From SMAG-U1939 sp036376595 (GTDB taxonomy: Bacteria > Chloroflexota > Ktedonobacteria > Ktedonobacterales > JADMIN01), in NCBI GenBank assembly GCA_036376595.1, contig DASVAA010000001.1:1-33789 (forward strand): a DNA stretch of 33,789 bases, read 5' to 3'. The notes under the pieces are model-generated. The model saw nothing but the letters and a program-made list of their open reading frames with translations, was not told the DNA's origin and ran no database searches. Position numbers and translations under genes: made by a program. Positions 15,454-23,683 of this stretch are shown piece after piece; positions within the stretch are counted from its first letter, which is position 1, and each line of letters begins with the position of its first letter.

Positions 15454-16719
15454 ATGACGACGGCGACAGAGACGGAGACGGAGACGCGCATACGGGTGGC
15501 GGCCGTCACTTACGACTACTATCCCTTTGACGTGCGCGTGCGGCGGCTGGCCGAGGCGGCGGCGGACGCGGGCTGCGACATGGACGTGATCTGCCTGCGC
15601 GACGAGAGCGAGGCGGCGCGCGAGGTCTACAACGGCGTCGGCATCTACCGGCTGCCGATGCATCGCGGCTTCGGCGAATCGCTGCCGGCGCGCGTGGTGG
15701 GATGGACGTGGTTCATGCTGCGGGCGGGCACGCTGCTCACGCGGCTGCATCGCCAGCAGCGCTATGACGTCGTGCATGCCCACAACATGCCCGATTTTCT
15801 CGTCTTCTCCGGCCTCATCCCACGCCTCGGTGGCGCGCGCGTGATTCTCGACGTGCAGGACACCAGCCCCGAGCTGATGGCGGCTAAGGCGCGCGGCTGG
15901 AAGAAGCGCCTGCTCTTCCGCCTGGCGGCGATCCAGGAGCAGGTCTCGGCGCGCTTTGCCGATCATGTGGTGACGGTGGGCTGGCCGTTCGAGCAGAAGC
16001 TGCTGGCACGCGGCGTGAAGCCAGAGAAGATGACGATCGTGCTCAACAGCACCGACCCCAAGATCTTCCCCCCCGAGCGACAGGGGCCCTCGCCCAACGC
16101 CGCCAACGACCCCGACAAACCGTTCATCGTGATGTACTGGGGTACGGTGGCGGAGCGCAACGGCGTGGATATCGCCCTGCGGGCGGTGGCGCTGGCACGC
16201 GAGGCAGTCCCCAACCTGCGGCTGGACGTGATGGGCCGCGGCGAGCAGGTGCCGGTGCTCAAGCAGCTCGCGGCCGAGCTGGGGATCGGCGACCGCGTGC
16301 GATTCAGCGATCCAGTGCCGGCGGAGGAAATTGTGGACTTCGTGGTCCACGGCGACATGGGCATCATCCCCTATCGCTGCGACGGCTTCGCCGAGCTGGT
16401 GCTGCCGACCAAGGCGTACGAGCTGGCGCTGATGCAGCGGCCGATCATCGCCACCGATATGGTGGGCGTGCGCTCGATGTTCCGGCCGGAGTCGCTGGCG
16501 CTCTGCACGCCAGACGATCCGCGCAGCTTCGCCGACGCGATCGTGACGCTGGCCCGTGACCCGGAGCGGCGCGCGCGCATGGTGGCGGCGGCAGCGGAGG
16601 ACTACGCCCCGTACCGTTGGGAGGTGGCGAGCGCGCGCTACGTAGAGCTGCTGGCGCGGCTGAGCGGGCGCGGTACGCCGGCAGTGAGCGTACGAACAGC
16701 AACGGCGGCGCACTCCTGA
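15454..16719 (+). CDS. Glycosyltransferase family 4
   Basis: A 421-residue GT-B enzyme. The N-terminal acceptor domain contains YDVVHAHNMPDFLVFSG (104-120), and the C-terminal nucleotide-sugar domain contains DMGIIPYRCDGFAELVLPTKAYE with the E-x7-E type pair (E314 and E323 with K320), then PIIATDMVGVRSMF. It transfers a sugar from a nucleotide donor to the growing lipid-linked unit on the cytoplasmic side. GGGAGGG lies five to six bases before ATG 15454, so this start is preferred over ATG 15433. The N-terminus begins with an unusual Thr/Glu alternation (TETETET). It is the last gene of the plus block. Donor sugar unknown. Confidence 0.87.
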   Translation: MTTATETETETRIRVAAVTYDYYPFDVRVRRLAEAAADAGCDMDVICLRDESEAAREVYNGVGIYRLPMHRGFGESLPARVVGWTWFMLRAGTLLTRLHRQQRYDVVHAHNMPDFLVFSGLIPRLGGARVILDVQDTSPELMAAKARGWKKRLLFRLAAIQEQVSARFADHVVTVGWPFEQKLLARGVKPEKMTIVLNSTDPKIFPPERQGPSPNAANDPDKPFIVMYWGTVAERNGVDIALRAVALAREAVPNLRLDVMGRGEQVPVLKQLAAELGIGDRVRFSDPVPAEEIVDFVVHGDMGIIPYRCDGFAELVLPTKAYELALMQRPIIATDMVGVRSMFRPESLALCTPDDPRSFADAIVTLARDPERRARMVAAAAEDYAPYRWEVASARYVELLARLSGRGTPAVSVRTATAAHS

Positions 16720-16828
16720 GCTTGACCGGCAATTGGCGAGGCGGCGCAGGCGCAGGTCACTTCCTTTGGCAGCGCGCCCGACCGCTGAGCGAGGTGCGCC
16801 TCCACACCGGCCGGGCGCGGGTTCCCTT

Positions 16829-16879
16829 CAGCCCAGAGGGCGAGGCGGGCTTCGCCACTACAGCCCAGAGGGCGAGGCG
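16829..16879. repeat. Pair of exact 19-bp direct repeats
   Basis: Copies at 16829-16847 and 16861-16879 are identical and separated by 13 bp. Each is followed by a different GC-rich sequence. They look like fragments of a dispersed intergenic repeat and not like a mobile-element end. Confidence 0.75.
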
Positions 16880-16912
16880 CCCCTCCGTCTGCCATGCCCT
16901 GCGCACCAATGT

Positions 16913-16936
16913 AGGGGCGAGACCTGTCTCGCCCCT
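16913..16936. terminator. Hairpin between convergent genes
   Basis: Arms aggggcgaga (16913-16922) and tctcgcccct (16927-16936) pair perfectly over cctg. It sits 18 bp past the methyltransferase stop (read on the minus strand) and within range of the GT4 stop, so it could serve both operons. It lacks a T-tract and resembles a widely dispersed repeat, so its terminator role is uncertain. Confidence 0.45.
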
Positions 16937-16953
16937 GGGGTCGCGCGTGAGGA

Positions 16954-17781
16954 CTACGCCGGCTTCTCCAGACAGAGGAACGCCAGGCGCGGCTTGTGGA
17001 GCGTGCGCCAGTCGGCGGTGGGCGGCGTGATCATCACCTTTGCCATCAGCGCCTGGGCCGGGCCGAGCAGGATGTGGGTCAGCGGCGGCAGGTGCTCGAA
17101 GAGCTCGCGGTCGGAGCGCTCCAGCCCCTTCTCGCCCACGTAGGCGAGCGTGCGCAGCCGCAGTCCCGACGGCTCGATCAGTCGCTCGTAGAGGTCCTGC
17201 TCGCTGTAGCGCCGCTGGAAGAACACGCTGCCGTCCGCCGCTGAGGTAGAGGCCGACGACCAGTAGAAGCTGCCACCGGAGCGATACTGATCGGCGGACA
17301 GGGGCGAGAACGGCACCGTCAGCAGGCAGCGACCGCCGGGTCGCAGCACGCGGCCCATCTCGCGCAGGCAGTCGGAGTCGCCATGCTCAGGGATGTGCTC
17401 GACCACCGAGACGGAGAAGATTTTGTCGAAGGATGCGTCGCCGAAGCTGAGCTTGCGTCCATCTTCGACCTCGACGTGGAATTTCTCCGGCGCGAGACGC
17501 TCTGCCTGGCGCAGCGTGGTGTATTCCTTGACGAAATAACCGTCAATATCGGTCGAGTAGACCTCGGCGCCGAGCTTCTTGGCAAGGTAGAGCGCGAGCA
17601 GCTTGGGGCTGCCAATGTCGAGGATGCGGTCGCTGGGCCGGAAATCGGCACCGTCGTAGACGAGGCCGAACTCCACCGAGCGCCAGTAGCTGACCGGGAT
17701 GATCAGATGGCGCAGGGCCGGCTTCACCTGCCCGCGTGCCATCAGCTCGGCACCCACCTTCACACCGTAGGAGTAGAACAT
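16954..17781 (-). CDS. SAM-dependent methyltransferase
   Basis: A 275-residue class I methyltransferase. Motif I is DRILDIGSPKLLALYLA (51-67), where the usual GxGxG is replaced by GSPK; the acidic residue of motif II is in STDID (76-80). The motif around VVEHIPE (126-132) is typical of the Methyltransf_11 group, and VLRPGGRCLLTVPF (146-159) completes the fold. Start ATG 17781 is preferred because AAGGGG sits nine bases upstream; ATG 17799 is possible. It is the last gene of the minus block, after the secreted multidomain protein. It may methylate the glycan or a lipid intermediate; the acceptor is unknown. Confidence 0.82.
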   Translation of the reverse strand: MFYSYGVKVGAELMARGQVKPALRHLIIPVSYWRSVEFGLVYDGADFRPSDRILDIGSPKLLALYLAKKLGAEVYSTDIDGYFVKEYTTLRQAERLAPEKFHVEVEDGRKLSFGDASFDKIFSVSVVEHIPEHGDSDCLREMGRVLRPGGRCLLTVPFSPLSADQYRSGGSFYWSSASTSAADGSVFFQRRYSEQDLYERLIEPSGLRLRTLAYVGEKGLERSDRELFEHLPPLTHILLGPAQALMAKVMITPPTADWRTLHKPRLAFLCLEKPA

Positions 17782-17801
17782 GCGCCGCGCCCCTTCCATC
17801 C

Positions 17802-17828
17802 TGTCAACCCTATCAACCCTATCAACCC
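17802..17828. repeat. Three tandem 9-bp units upstream of the methyltransferase
   Basis: Units tgtcaaccc, tatcaaccc, tatcaaccc lie directly upstream of the methyltransferase start. In the open frame they read Val-Asp-Arg repeats on the minus strand, but the region is outside the chosen coding start. They could be operator-like or slippage products. Confidence 0.6.
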
Positions 17829-17919
17829 TGAATCCGCGACCTATTGTGTGCTCAGCATGGCCGAGTGATGTAATGGTACGCCCGGCCGCTGTGGCGACGA
17901 CCGGGCGCGGGAGAGGTTC

Positions 17920-17947
17920 CCGGAGCTGCCCGCGAGGGCATCTCCGG
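17920..17947 (-). terminator. Stem-loop with GCGA tetraloop after the secreted multidomain gene
   Basis: Outer arms ccggag/ctccgg, a one-base mismatch, a T-A pair, then gccc/gggc closed by the tetraloop gcga. The stem is 11 paired bases and starts about 9 bp beyond the stop at 17956 on the minus strand. No T-tract follows. It may end or attenuate the long message before the methyltransferase. Confidence 0.5.
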
Positions 17948-17955
17948 CACAAGGG

Positions 17956-20900
17956 TCACTGCACGTTGGCGATCTTGGCGTCGTCGAAGTAGATGGTCCC
18001 GGGAGCCTCGTTCCACAGGTACATCACACTGACACCGCCGCCGGTGCCGACCGAGAGGTCGCCGCTGACCGACATGATCGAAGTGCCGTTGAGCCAGACC
18101 TGTGCCACGCCGCTGGTCTGCTCGTTCAGCTCGATCTCCACCGAATACCACGTGCTGGCCGCGATGAGGTTGCTGGCGCTGTACAGGTCGTAGCGCGTGC
18201 GCGCCCCGTTCCAGACGTACACGTCCAACCCCTTGCGGCTGCCATCGTAGATGATCACCCACATGGCGTTGCCGCTGGGATCGTTGGCCCGCGCAATGGT
18301 CGAGACGCCGTTGAACGCCGTGGCATCCACCTGGAAGGCGAAACTGGAGTAGGTGAGCGTCTCCACACCGCCGATCAGATTGGCGCCAAGCAACTCGTAC
18401 TGGCTGCTGGCATTGGCCAGTGCCAGCGCATAGGTGCCGCTGTGGACGACGCCGGTCTGGACGGTCGCCGTCCCGGTGCCGACTGGAGCGAGCCAGGCGC
18501 TGGTGTTGCCGCTTTCGAAGCCGTCAGAGAAGTAGATGCCGTTGGGCGGCGGCGGCGGCTGGACGCCGGTGCCACTCAGCGTGATGGTCTGCATACCGCT
18601 GGCATCGTTGTCGGTGAAGGTCAGCGTGCCGGAGCGGCTGCCGGTGGTGGCGGGCGAGAAGGTCACATTCACCGCGCAGCTCGCCTGCACAGCCAGGACC
18701 GCGGGGCAGTTGTTGGTCTGGCTGAAGTCGGAGCTGTTGGTGCCGCCGGTGGTGATCGCGCTGATATTGAGCGGTGCGGTGCCGGTGTTGGTCAGCGTCA
18801 CGGTCTTCGGCGTGCTGGTCGAGCCGATGTTCTGGTTGCCAAAGCTGACGCTGCTGGGGCTGACCGAGGCCGTGGGGCCAGGGTAGCCGCTGCCGACAGG
18901 CCCGTTGTACTTGTTGCTGGTGATCACGTCGTCGAAGTAGATTGTGCCCGTGACCTGATTCACCAGCCCCACCGAGGCGACGCCGCCACCCGCGGCGACC
19001 GAGAGATCGCCGGACGCGGTGCCGATGCTCGCCCCGTTGAGCCAGACCTGGACACCGCCGCTGGTCTGCTCGTTGATCTCGATCTCAGCGCCGTACCACT
19101 GGTCCGGCAGCACGACGTTCATGTTACTGTAGATGTCGTAGCGGGTGCGCGCGCCGTTCCAGGAGTACACGTCCAGTCCCTTGCGGCCCGCGTCGTAGAC
19201 CACGACCCACAGCAAGTTGCCGTTCTGGTCGGTTGCCTGGGCGATGGTCGTGGTGGCGCTGGCTGGGCTGGCGATGCGGAAGTAGAAGCGCGTGTAGGTC
19301 AGGTTCTCGGGTCCGCCGATCAACGTCGCGGGCAGGACCACATACTGGCTGCTGTTGCTGTTGATCAGCGAGACGTCGTAGGTGCCACTGTTGACGACGC
19401 TCGTCTGGATCGTCGCGGCACCGGGGCCGACGGCAACGCCCCAGTTGGCGAAGTTGCCGCTCTCGAAGCCGTCGGAGAAGTAGATGCCATTGGCGGGCGG
19501 CGGCGGGAAGACGCCCGTGCCGCTGAGCGCGATGGTCTGCGTGACGCTGGGATCGTTGTCGTTGAGGGTCAGCGTGGCCGTGCGCGCGCCCGACTTGGCC
19601 GGCGCGAACGATACGGAGATGGTGCAGTTTTGGCCGACCGCCACCGAGGTCCCGCAGTTGTTGGTCTGCGTGAAGTCGGAGGCGTTGGTGCCGGAGACGC
19701 TGATGCTGTTGATGATCAGCGGCGCGGTGCCGTTGTCGGAGAGCGTCACGAGCTGCGCCGCGCTCGTCGTGCCGACGTTCTGATTGCCGAAGTTGACGCT
19801 ATTGGCGGTGAGTCCCGCGATCGGGCCGGGATAGCCGCCGCCGACCGGGCCATTGTAGGCGTTGCTGCTGATCACGTCGTCGTAGTAGACAGTGCCCGCG
19901 CCATCGTCGTGCAACTGGAGCTGGTTGATCCCGCCGCCAGCGCTGACCGAGAGGTCGCCGCTGACAGAGCCAATGGAGGCGCCATTGAGCCAGATCTTCG
20001 CCAGGCCGCTGGTCTGTTGGTTCAGCTCGACCTCAAGGCCATACCAGGCGTCAGGAGCCACGATGTTGGGATTGCTGTCTATTTCATAGCGCGTGCGTGC
20101 GCCGTTCCAGGCGTAGGCGTCGATCCCCTTGCGGCTCGCGTCGTAGACCACGACGAGCATGTTGGACGTCGTAGTTCCGGTGACGTTCTGCAACACCAGC
20201 AGGGTGGTCGTGGTGGTTGCGGGGCTGGGGATGCGGAAGTAGAAGCGCGTGTAGGTCAGCGTCTGTGGGCCAGCAGAAGAAGGATAGGTGCCCTGGAGGT
20301 ATTCGCTCTGCCCCGAGGACGCGACGAGCTGACCGGCCCATGCGCCGCTGTTGATCACCGTGGACTCCGCGGCCGCGGTGCCGCTGCCAAGGCCGGAGCC
20401 GCCCCATTGGCTGAGAGTGCCGGTCTCGAAGCCGCTGGTGAAGTACGTGCCGGCGGGCGGCGGGGGCGGCGGCGGCGGCGGCGTTTGGCCGATGAATTTG
20501 TAGAGGATATTGGCGGTGGTCTGCTGCATGCGCGGGTCGGCGGTCGTCCGGCCGCCGTAGTTGTCAAGGCCCCAGGCCCACGTGATGTCGCCGGCGTTGA
20601 AGACCAGCGCGCCGCTCGATGCGGTGTAGATGCTGGAGTTCGCGTAGCCAGCCCCGGTATTGAGACCGGTCACCGGTGACTTGGAGAGCACGGTGAGGCC
20701 CGGGGGCGTGGCATTGGCGGGGCCGACGCTATCGTACTCGTAGGCCACGATGCCAGGCACTGAATCGCCGTTGTTGAAGCCGGTGTTGGCGTAGACCCAG
20801 TTCGAGGCGTTCTGCACGACGTACGCCGTCGAAGCCGTGGAGAGCTGGTCGCCGTAAGCAAGGCCGGTGATCGTGCTCTCGGGCATGTTCACCACGGGAT

Positions 20901-22029
20901 CGGCCCAGTTCGAGGTGACGATGGAATTGTTGACGCCGTACATCGGGTCCGGCCCAGGGAAGGTGGTATCCTCGGCGAAGTCCTTGTAGCCAACCTGGAT
21001 GCGATCCGGCACGCCAGCGGCGTTCGGCTCGAAGCGGATCTGCCAGTACATCTCGTTGCCGCCGAAGAAGCCGGCGTTGACACCCGCGTTGATGGCGCTC
21101 TGCACGTTGTTGCGCATCGCCATGGACCAGTATTCGTCGTGGCCGACCGAGAGGAACGCCAGGTGGTTGGTCAGCGGGTTGGTGTTGAGATCGGTATCAA
21201 TGTCGGTGGAGTAGGTCAGATCGAAGCCCTGCTCCTCGGCCCATCGCACGAACGGAAATTCATACCACAGGAACTGGCCCGCGCCGTTGCCAGAGTCGTA
21301 GGGGCGGTCGTAGGAGACCTTGACGGCGTGCCCACCCCGGAAGACGGAGCCATTGGTGTTGTTGGCGTAGAGGCTGACGCCGCCCCACGCATTATAGGCT
21401 TGGTACGTCGTGACGCTGGTCTGAAAGTCAATCGCCTCGTGGCCGCCGTCGTTGCGCACCACAAAGACGATGTAGCTGCCAAAGCCGTTGGAGGCCGAGA
21501 GCTTGGCGAGGTAGGTGCCGGTCACCCAGTTGGAGGGGACGCTGAGGGTGGCCGTCTTCTGCCAGTTGCAGGCGATCATGCCCGTCACGGTGTTCGGCAG
21601 CGGGATCGCCTGCGCCTGCCCGGGGTAGGTGCCGAGGGTCATCATATGACGTCCCCCAGTGCCGCCATACCACCCCATGCGATAGATGTCAATGGTGACG
21701 TTGGAGGCCGTCGTGGTGACGTAGAAGTCAATCGAGCCGCCGTGATTGACGCTGGTGGCCGAGGCGTAGCCCGAAACCTGCGTCGGATCGGTTGGCGGGG
21801 TGACGCTGGCCCATCCGGGGTCGCCGGGGTTCTGGTTCTCGATCTGGATCGCGTTCTGTGTCGCGTTGGGAGCCAGCGGCGAAGCGTGCGCCGTGGAATG
21901 GCCCGCGATGGCGAGCGTGCCGACCTGGAAGACGAGGATCGCGGCCAGGGCGATCACCCAGCGTGTGACCACGCCCCTGGTCGCGCGCCCGGCCCGCATG
22001 TCTGGGTACCGCGCAATGTGCTTGTTCAT
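17956..22029 (-). CDS. Secreted multidomain protein: dimethylformamidase beta-like domain plus repeated LamG-like and choice-of-anchor-D-like domains
   Basis: A 1357-residue secreted protein. A basic N-terminus and hydrophobic stretch at about 23-43 ending AHAS look like a signal peptide. Residues about 60-515 match the N,N-dimethylformamidase beta-subunit C-terminal family (YNAWGGVSLY, SVGHDEYWSMAMRNNV, FFGGNEMYWQIRFE, FNAGDITWAWGLDNYGG). A poly-Pro run (517-525) follows. Then three LamG/concanavalin-like beta domains (about 528-721, 849-1037, 1164-1357), each opening with YF-S-GFE and ending YYDD/YFDD, alternate with two ASH/choice-of-anchor-D-like domains (about 733-840, 1050-1156) with VxFGNQNxG and SGTGV. 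Pro-rich hinges join them. Its place in the glycan operon suggests a surface protein that binds or trims the polymer. Amidase activity is not shown. Confidence 0.8.
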   Translation of the reverse strand: MNKHIARYPDMRAGRATRGVVTRWVIALAAILVFQVGTLAIAGHSTAHASPLAPNATQNAIQIENQNPGDPGWASVTPPTDPTQVSGYASATSVNHGGSIDFYVTTTASNVTIDIYRMGWYGGTGGRHMMTLGTYPGQAQAIPLPNTVTGMIACNWQKTATLSVPSNWVTGTYLAKLSASNGFGSYIVFVVRNDGGHEAIDFQTSVTTYQAYNAWGGVSLYANNTNGSVFRGGHAVKVSYDRPYDSGNGAGQFLWYEFPFVRWAEEQGFDLTYSTDIDTDLNTNPLTNHLAFLSVGHDEYWSMAMRNNVQSAINAGVNAGFFGGNEMYWQIRFEPNAAGVPDRIQVGYKDFAEDTTFPGPDPMYGVNNSIVTSNWADPVVNMPESTITGLAYGDQLSTASTAYVVQNASNWVYANTGFNNGDSVPGIVAYEYDSVGPANATPPGLTVLSKSPVTGLNTGAGYANSSIYTASSGALVFNAGDITWAWGLDNYGGRTTADPRMQQTTANILYKFIGQTPPPPPPPPPAGTYFTSGFETGTLSQWGGSGLGSGTAAAESTVINSGAWAGQLVASSGQSEYLQGTYPSSAGPQTLTYTRFYFRIPSPATTTTTLLVLQNVTGTTTSNMLVVVYDASRKGIDAYAWNGARTRYEIDSNPNIVAPDAWYGLEVELNQQTSGLAKIWLNGASIGSVSGDLSVSAGGGINQLQLHDDGAGTVYYDDVISSNAYNGPVGGGYPGPIAGLTANSVNFGNQNVGTTSAAQLVTLSDNGTAPLIINSISVSGTNASDFTQTNNCGTSVAVGQNCTISVSFAPAKSGARTATLTLNDNDPSVTQTIALSGTGVFPPPPANGIYFSDGFESGNFANWGVAVGPGAATIQTSVVNSGTYDVSLINSNSSQYVVLPATLIGGPENLTYTRFYFRIASPASATTTIAQATDQNGNLLWVVVYDAGRKGLDVYSWNGARTRYDIYSNMNVVLPDQWYGAEIEINEQTSGGVQVWLNGASIGTASGDLSVAAGGGVASVGLVNQVTGTIYFDDVITSNKYNGPVGSGYPGPTASVSPSSVSFGNQNIGSTSTPKTVTLTNTGTAPLNISAITTGGTNSSDFSQTNNCPAVLAVQASCAVNVTFSPATTGSRSGTLTFTDNDASGMQTITLSGTGVQPPPPPNGIYFSDGFESGNTSAWLAPVGTGTATVQTGVVHSGTYALALANASSQYELLGANLIGGVETLTYSSFAFQVDATAFNGVSTIARANDPSGNAMWVIIYDGSRKGLDVYVWNGARTRYDLYSASNLIAASTWYSVEIELNEQTSGVAQVWLNGTSIMSVSGDLSVGTGGGVSVMYLWNEAPGTIYFDDAKIANVQ
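17959..20448 (-). repeat. Internal domain repeats of the secreted protein
   Basis: Three LamG-like coding units at 19867-20448, 18919-19485 and 17959-18540, and two choice-of-anchor-D-like units at 19510-19833 and 18562-18882, arranged A-B-A-B-A. The A units share short blocks such as the segment encoding WNGARTRY and EQTSG. DNA similarity between copies is visible but not near-identical, so the duplications are not recent. Confidence 0.8.
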
Positions 22030-22215
22030 AGGATCGCCAGCCTCGTCTTGCCCTTCTCGGCACGGCGGCTGCGCTGCCGTCGCCCGTGCTACTACCCGAC
22101 GCCCCGTCGTCTGGAGCGCCGGAATCTGATCTGTGCGCCGCGCTTCGCCATTGAGCGCGCGGCGCCACCTCCGATGAGTCCCGTGCCGAATCGTCTGATA
22201 GCTGTCGTGAGGAGC

Positions 22216-23661
22216 TTACGAACCGCCGCGGGCGGGCGCCGCCGACGCATCACGCGCCCCCGCTCTCGTTTCGCCACTCCTCGGCTCCGCTTGGCCCTCT
22301 GAGTCGCGCGCGCCATCGTGGTGTGGCGCGCGCACCTCGAGGATGCGGCGGAAGAAATCTTGAATCGTCACCGAATCAATGTCGCCGGTGATGGCCAGCG
22401 CGGCCCGATAGCCCCGAGGCCACAGCCCGAAGCGCACCAGCGGCGTGTCGGCGCGCTCGATGCGCTCCACCAGCGCGATGCCGCGGCGCATGCGCTCTTC
22501 GCGCGAGGTGCCCAGGCCGTGCGGCAGCTCGATGTAGGCCGCGAAGGCCGCCGCCGACTGGGGTGTTGCCGTGAGGCAGGGATAGCCCTGCTCGCGCAGA
22601 AAGGCCACGACCTCCCAGGGGGTATCGGGCGCCACGGCGACCGCGGGGTAGCGCGCCGCATGCACCGTGAAGTGCGCCGCGCCGCTCACCTGCGCGTCAG
22701 GTCCGTGCCAGGCCTCGCTGTCGGCGCCGGTCACCTTCACGTTGCGTGCGAGAACCGTCCCCCGCGCGGTGTGCTCGGTCTCCACGCGCCAGGAGCCGGT
22801 GTCGAGCGGGGTCACACTGATGCGGAAATCGAGCCGCTCGCGCCACCAGGCCGCGATGTCGCGCAGTGGGGCGATCCAGACCGGCAGCGGAAGCTCCTGG
22901 GCGCCGTCGAGCAGCGTCGCCAGGGCATCGCGGCAGAGCACGCCGCGCTCGGGGTGCAGGTTGAGCACGTAGACCCCGCCGTAGGCGTAGACGCGGCGCA
23001 GCACCAGCCGCCAGAGGCGCCCGACCGCCGCGGCGTCGGTGATGCGCAGGCGGTCGAAGAGCATTTCGTCGTCAGGGATGCTGGTGGGGATGCGCACCAG
23101 CTTGCCCTCCATGTGCGGCCGCAGGGTATACGCCGCGCAGGGGATCGCCTGGAAGAGATCGAGCGATTTTTCGTAGCCGCCGCGCAGCTTGGTGGGCAGC
23201 GCATCGGGTTGGACGACATCGTGGAGCACGGCTTCGTTGCTGTCGTAGGTGAAGCCCAGCTCATCAAAGACGTCCACCGAGTCGTCGGTCCAGCCCAGGT
23301 AGGGATTGCGGAAGCCCTGGAAGGGCAGATCGACGCCCTCGAAGACGCCGATCGCGCGGGCGGTCTGGACGCATTGCTGGTCGCGCGAGAGGGTGCGGTA
23401 GTCGTTGTGGACGTAGCCGTGGATGCCGATCTCGGCGCCCTCGGCAGCGATCTCGTGGATCAGGTCGGGGTGGCGCTGGAGCACGACCGCGGGAATGAAG
23501 AACGTGGGGGCGCCGTCGTGCTCGCGCACGCAGGCGACGATCGTGCGCAGGGCGGTGCGCGTCTTCGCCTCGGAGAAGCCGAACCGCGTGAAGACGGTCC
23601 ACAGCCGCCGGGTGAAGTTGTGCAGGCCCTTCGTGCGAATCGAGAAGGTGACCAGATCCAT
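22216..23661 (-). CDS. Polysaccharide deacetylase (NodB-like) family protein with permuted motif order
   Basis: A 481-residue protein with NodB elements: TFFIPA (53-58), the metal-binding HxxxH in EIGIHGYVHNDY (H81, H85), GFRNPY (116-121) and the late LNLHPE (233-238). The usual first motif (TFDD-type, near the N-terminus) is missing there. Instead, an acidic ALAITGDIDS (421-430; D427, D429) followed by VTIQDFFRRILEVR appears at the C-terminus. The order is therefore 2-3-5-1, suggesting circular permutation or a remnant second domain. The last 35 residues are low-complexity. ATG 23661 has a G-rich element six bases upstream, and 22 bp separate it from the aminotransferase gene. Expected substrate: N-acetylated sugar in the polymer. 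Metal and catalytic competence are uncertain. Confidence 0.72.
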   Translation of the reverse strand: MDLVTFSIRTKGLHNFTRRLWTVFTRFGFSEAKTRTALRTIVACVREHDGAPTFFIPAVVLQRHPDLIHEIAAEGAEIGIHGYVHNDYRTLSRDQQCVQTARAIGVFEGVDLPFQGFRNPYLGWTDDSVDVFDELGFTYDSNEAVLHDVVQPDALPTKLRGGYEKSLDLFQAIPCAAYTLRPHMEGKLVRIPTSIPDDEMLFDRLRITDAAAVGRLWRLVLRRVYAYGGVYVLNLHPERGVLCRDALATLLDGAQELPLPVWIAPLRDIAAWWRERLDFRISVTPLDTGSWRVETEHTARGTVLARNVKVTGADSEAWHGPDAQVSGAAHFTVHAARYPAVAVAPDTPWEVVAFLREQGYPCLTATPQSAAAFAAYIELPHGLGTSREERMRRGIALVERIERADTPLVRFGLWPRGYRAALAITGDIDSVTIQDFFRRILEVRAPHHDGARDSEGQAEPRSGETRAGARDASAAPARGGS

Positions 23662-23683
23662 CGGCGCCCCCTGGGTTGGATAC

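Larger units (their letters stand above)
16720..16953. other. Repeat-rich node between convergent operons
   Basis: This 234-bp spacer is where the plus exopolysaccharide operon meets the minus operon. It holds two exact 19-bp copies starting cagcccagagg (16829-16847 and 16861-16879) and a perfect hairpin at 16913-16936. No gene is seen. Confidence 0.7.

Noticed and set aside
14821..16713. A 630-codon open frame on the minus strand
   Set aside because: It runs opposite the GT2 and GT4 genes and is rich in His, Arg and Gln without recognisable domains. It is a shadow of the real genes.
17862..17950. A tRNA-like segment (gatgtaatggtacg followed by GC stems)
   Set aside because: It resembles a D-arm by chance only. 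There is no TTC arm, acceptor stem or anticodon arm, and the stems fit a terminator better.
18442..20679. A 745-codon open frame on the plus strand
   Set aside because: It is antisense to the domain repeats of the secreted protein. Its apparent internal repeats only mirror those domains, and no start signal or family pattern is present.
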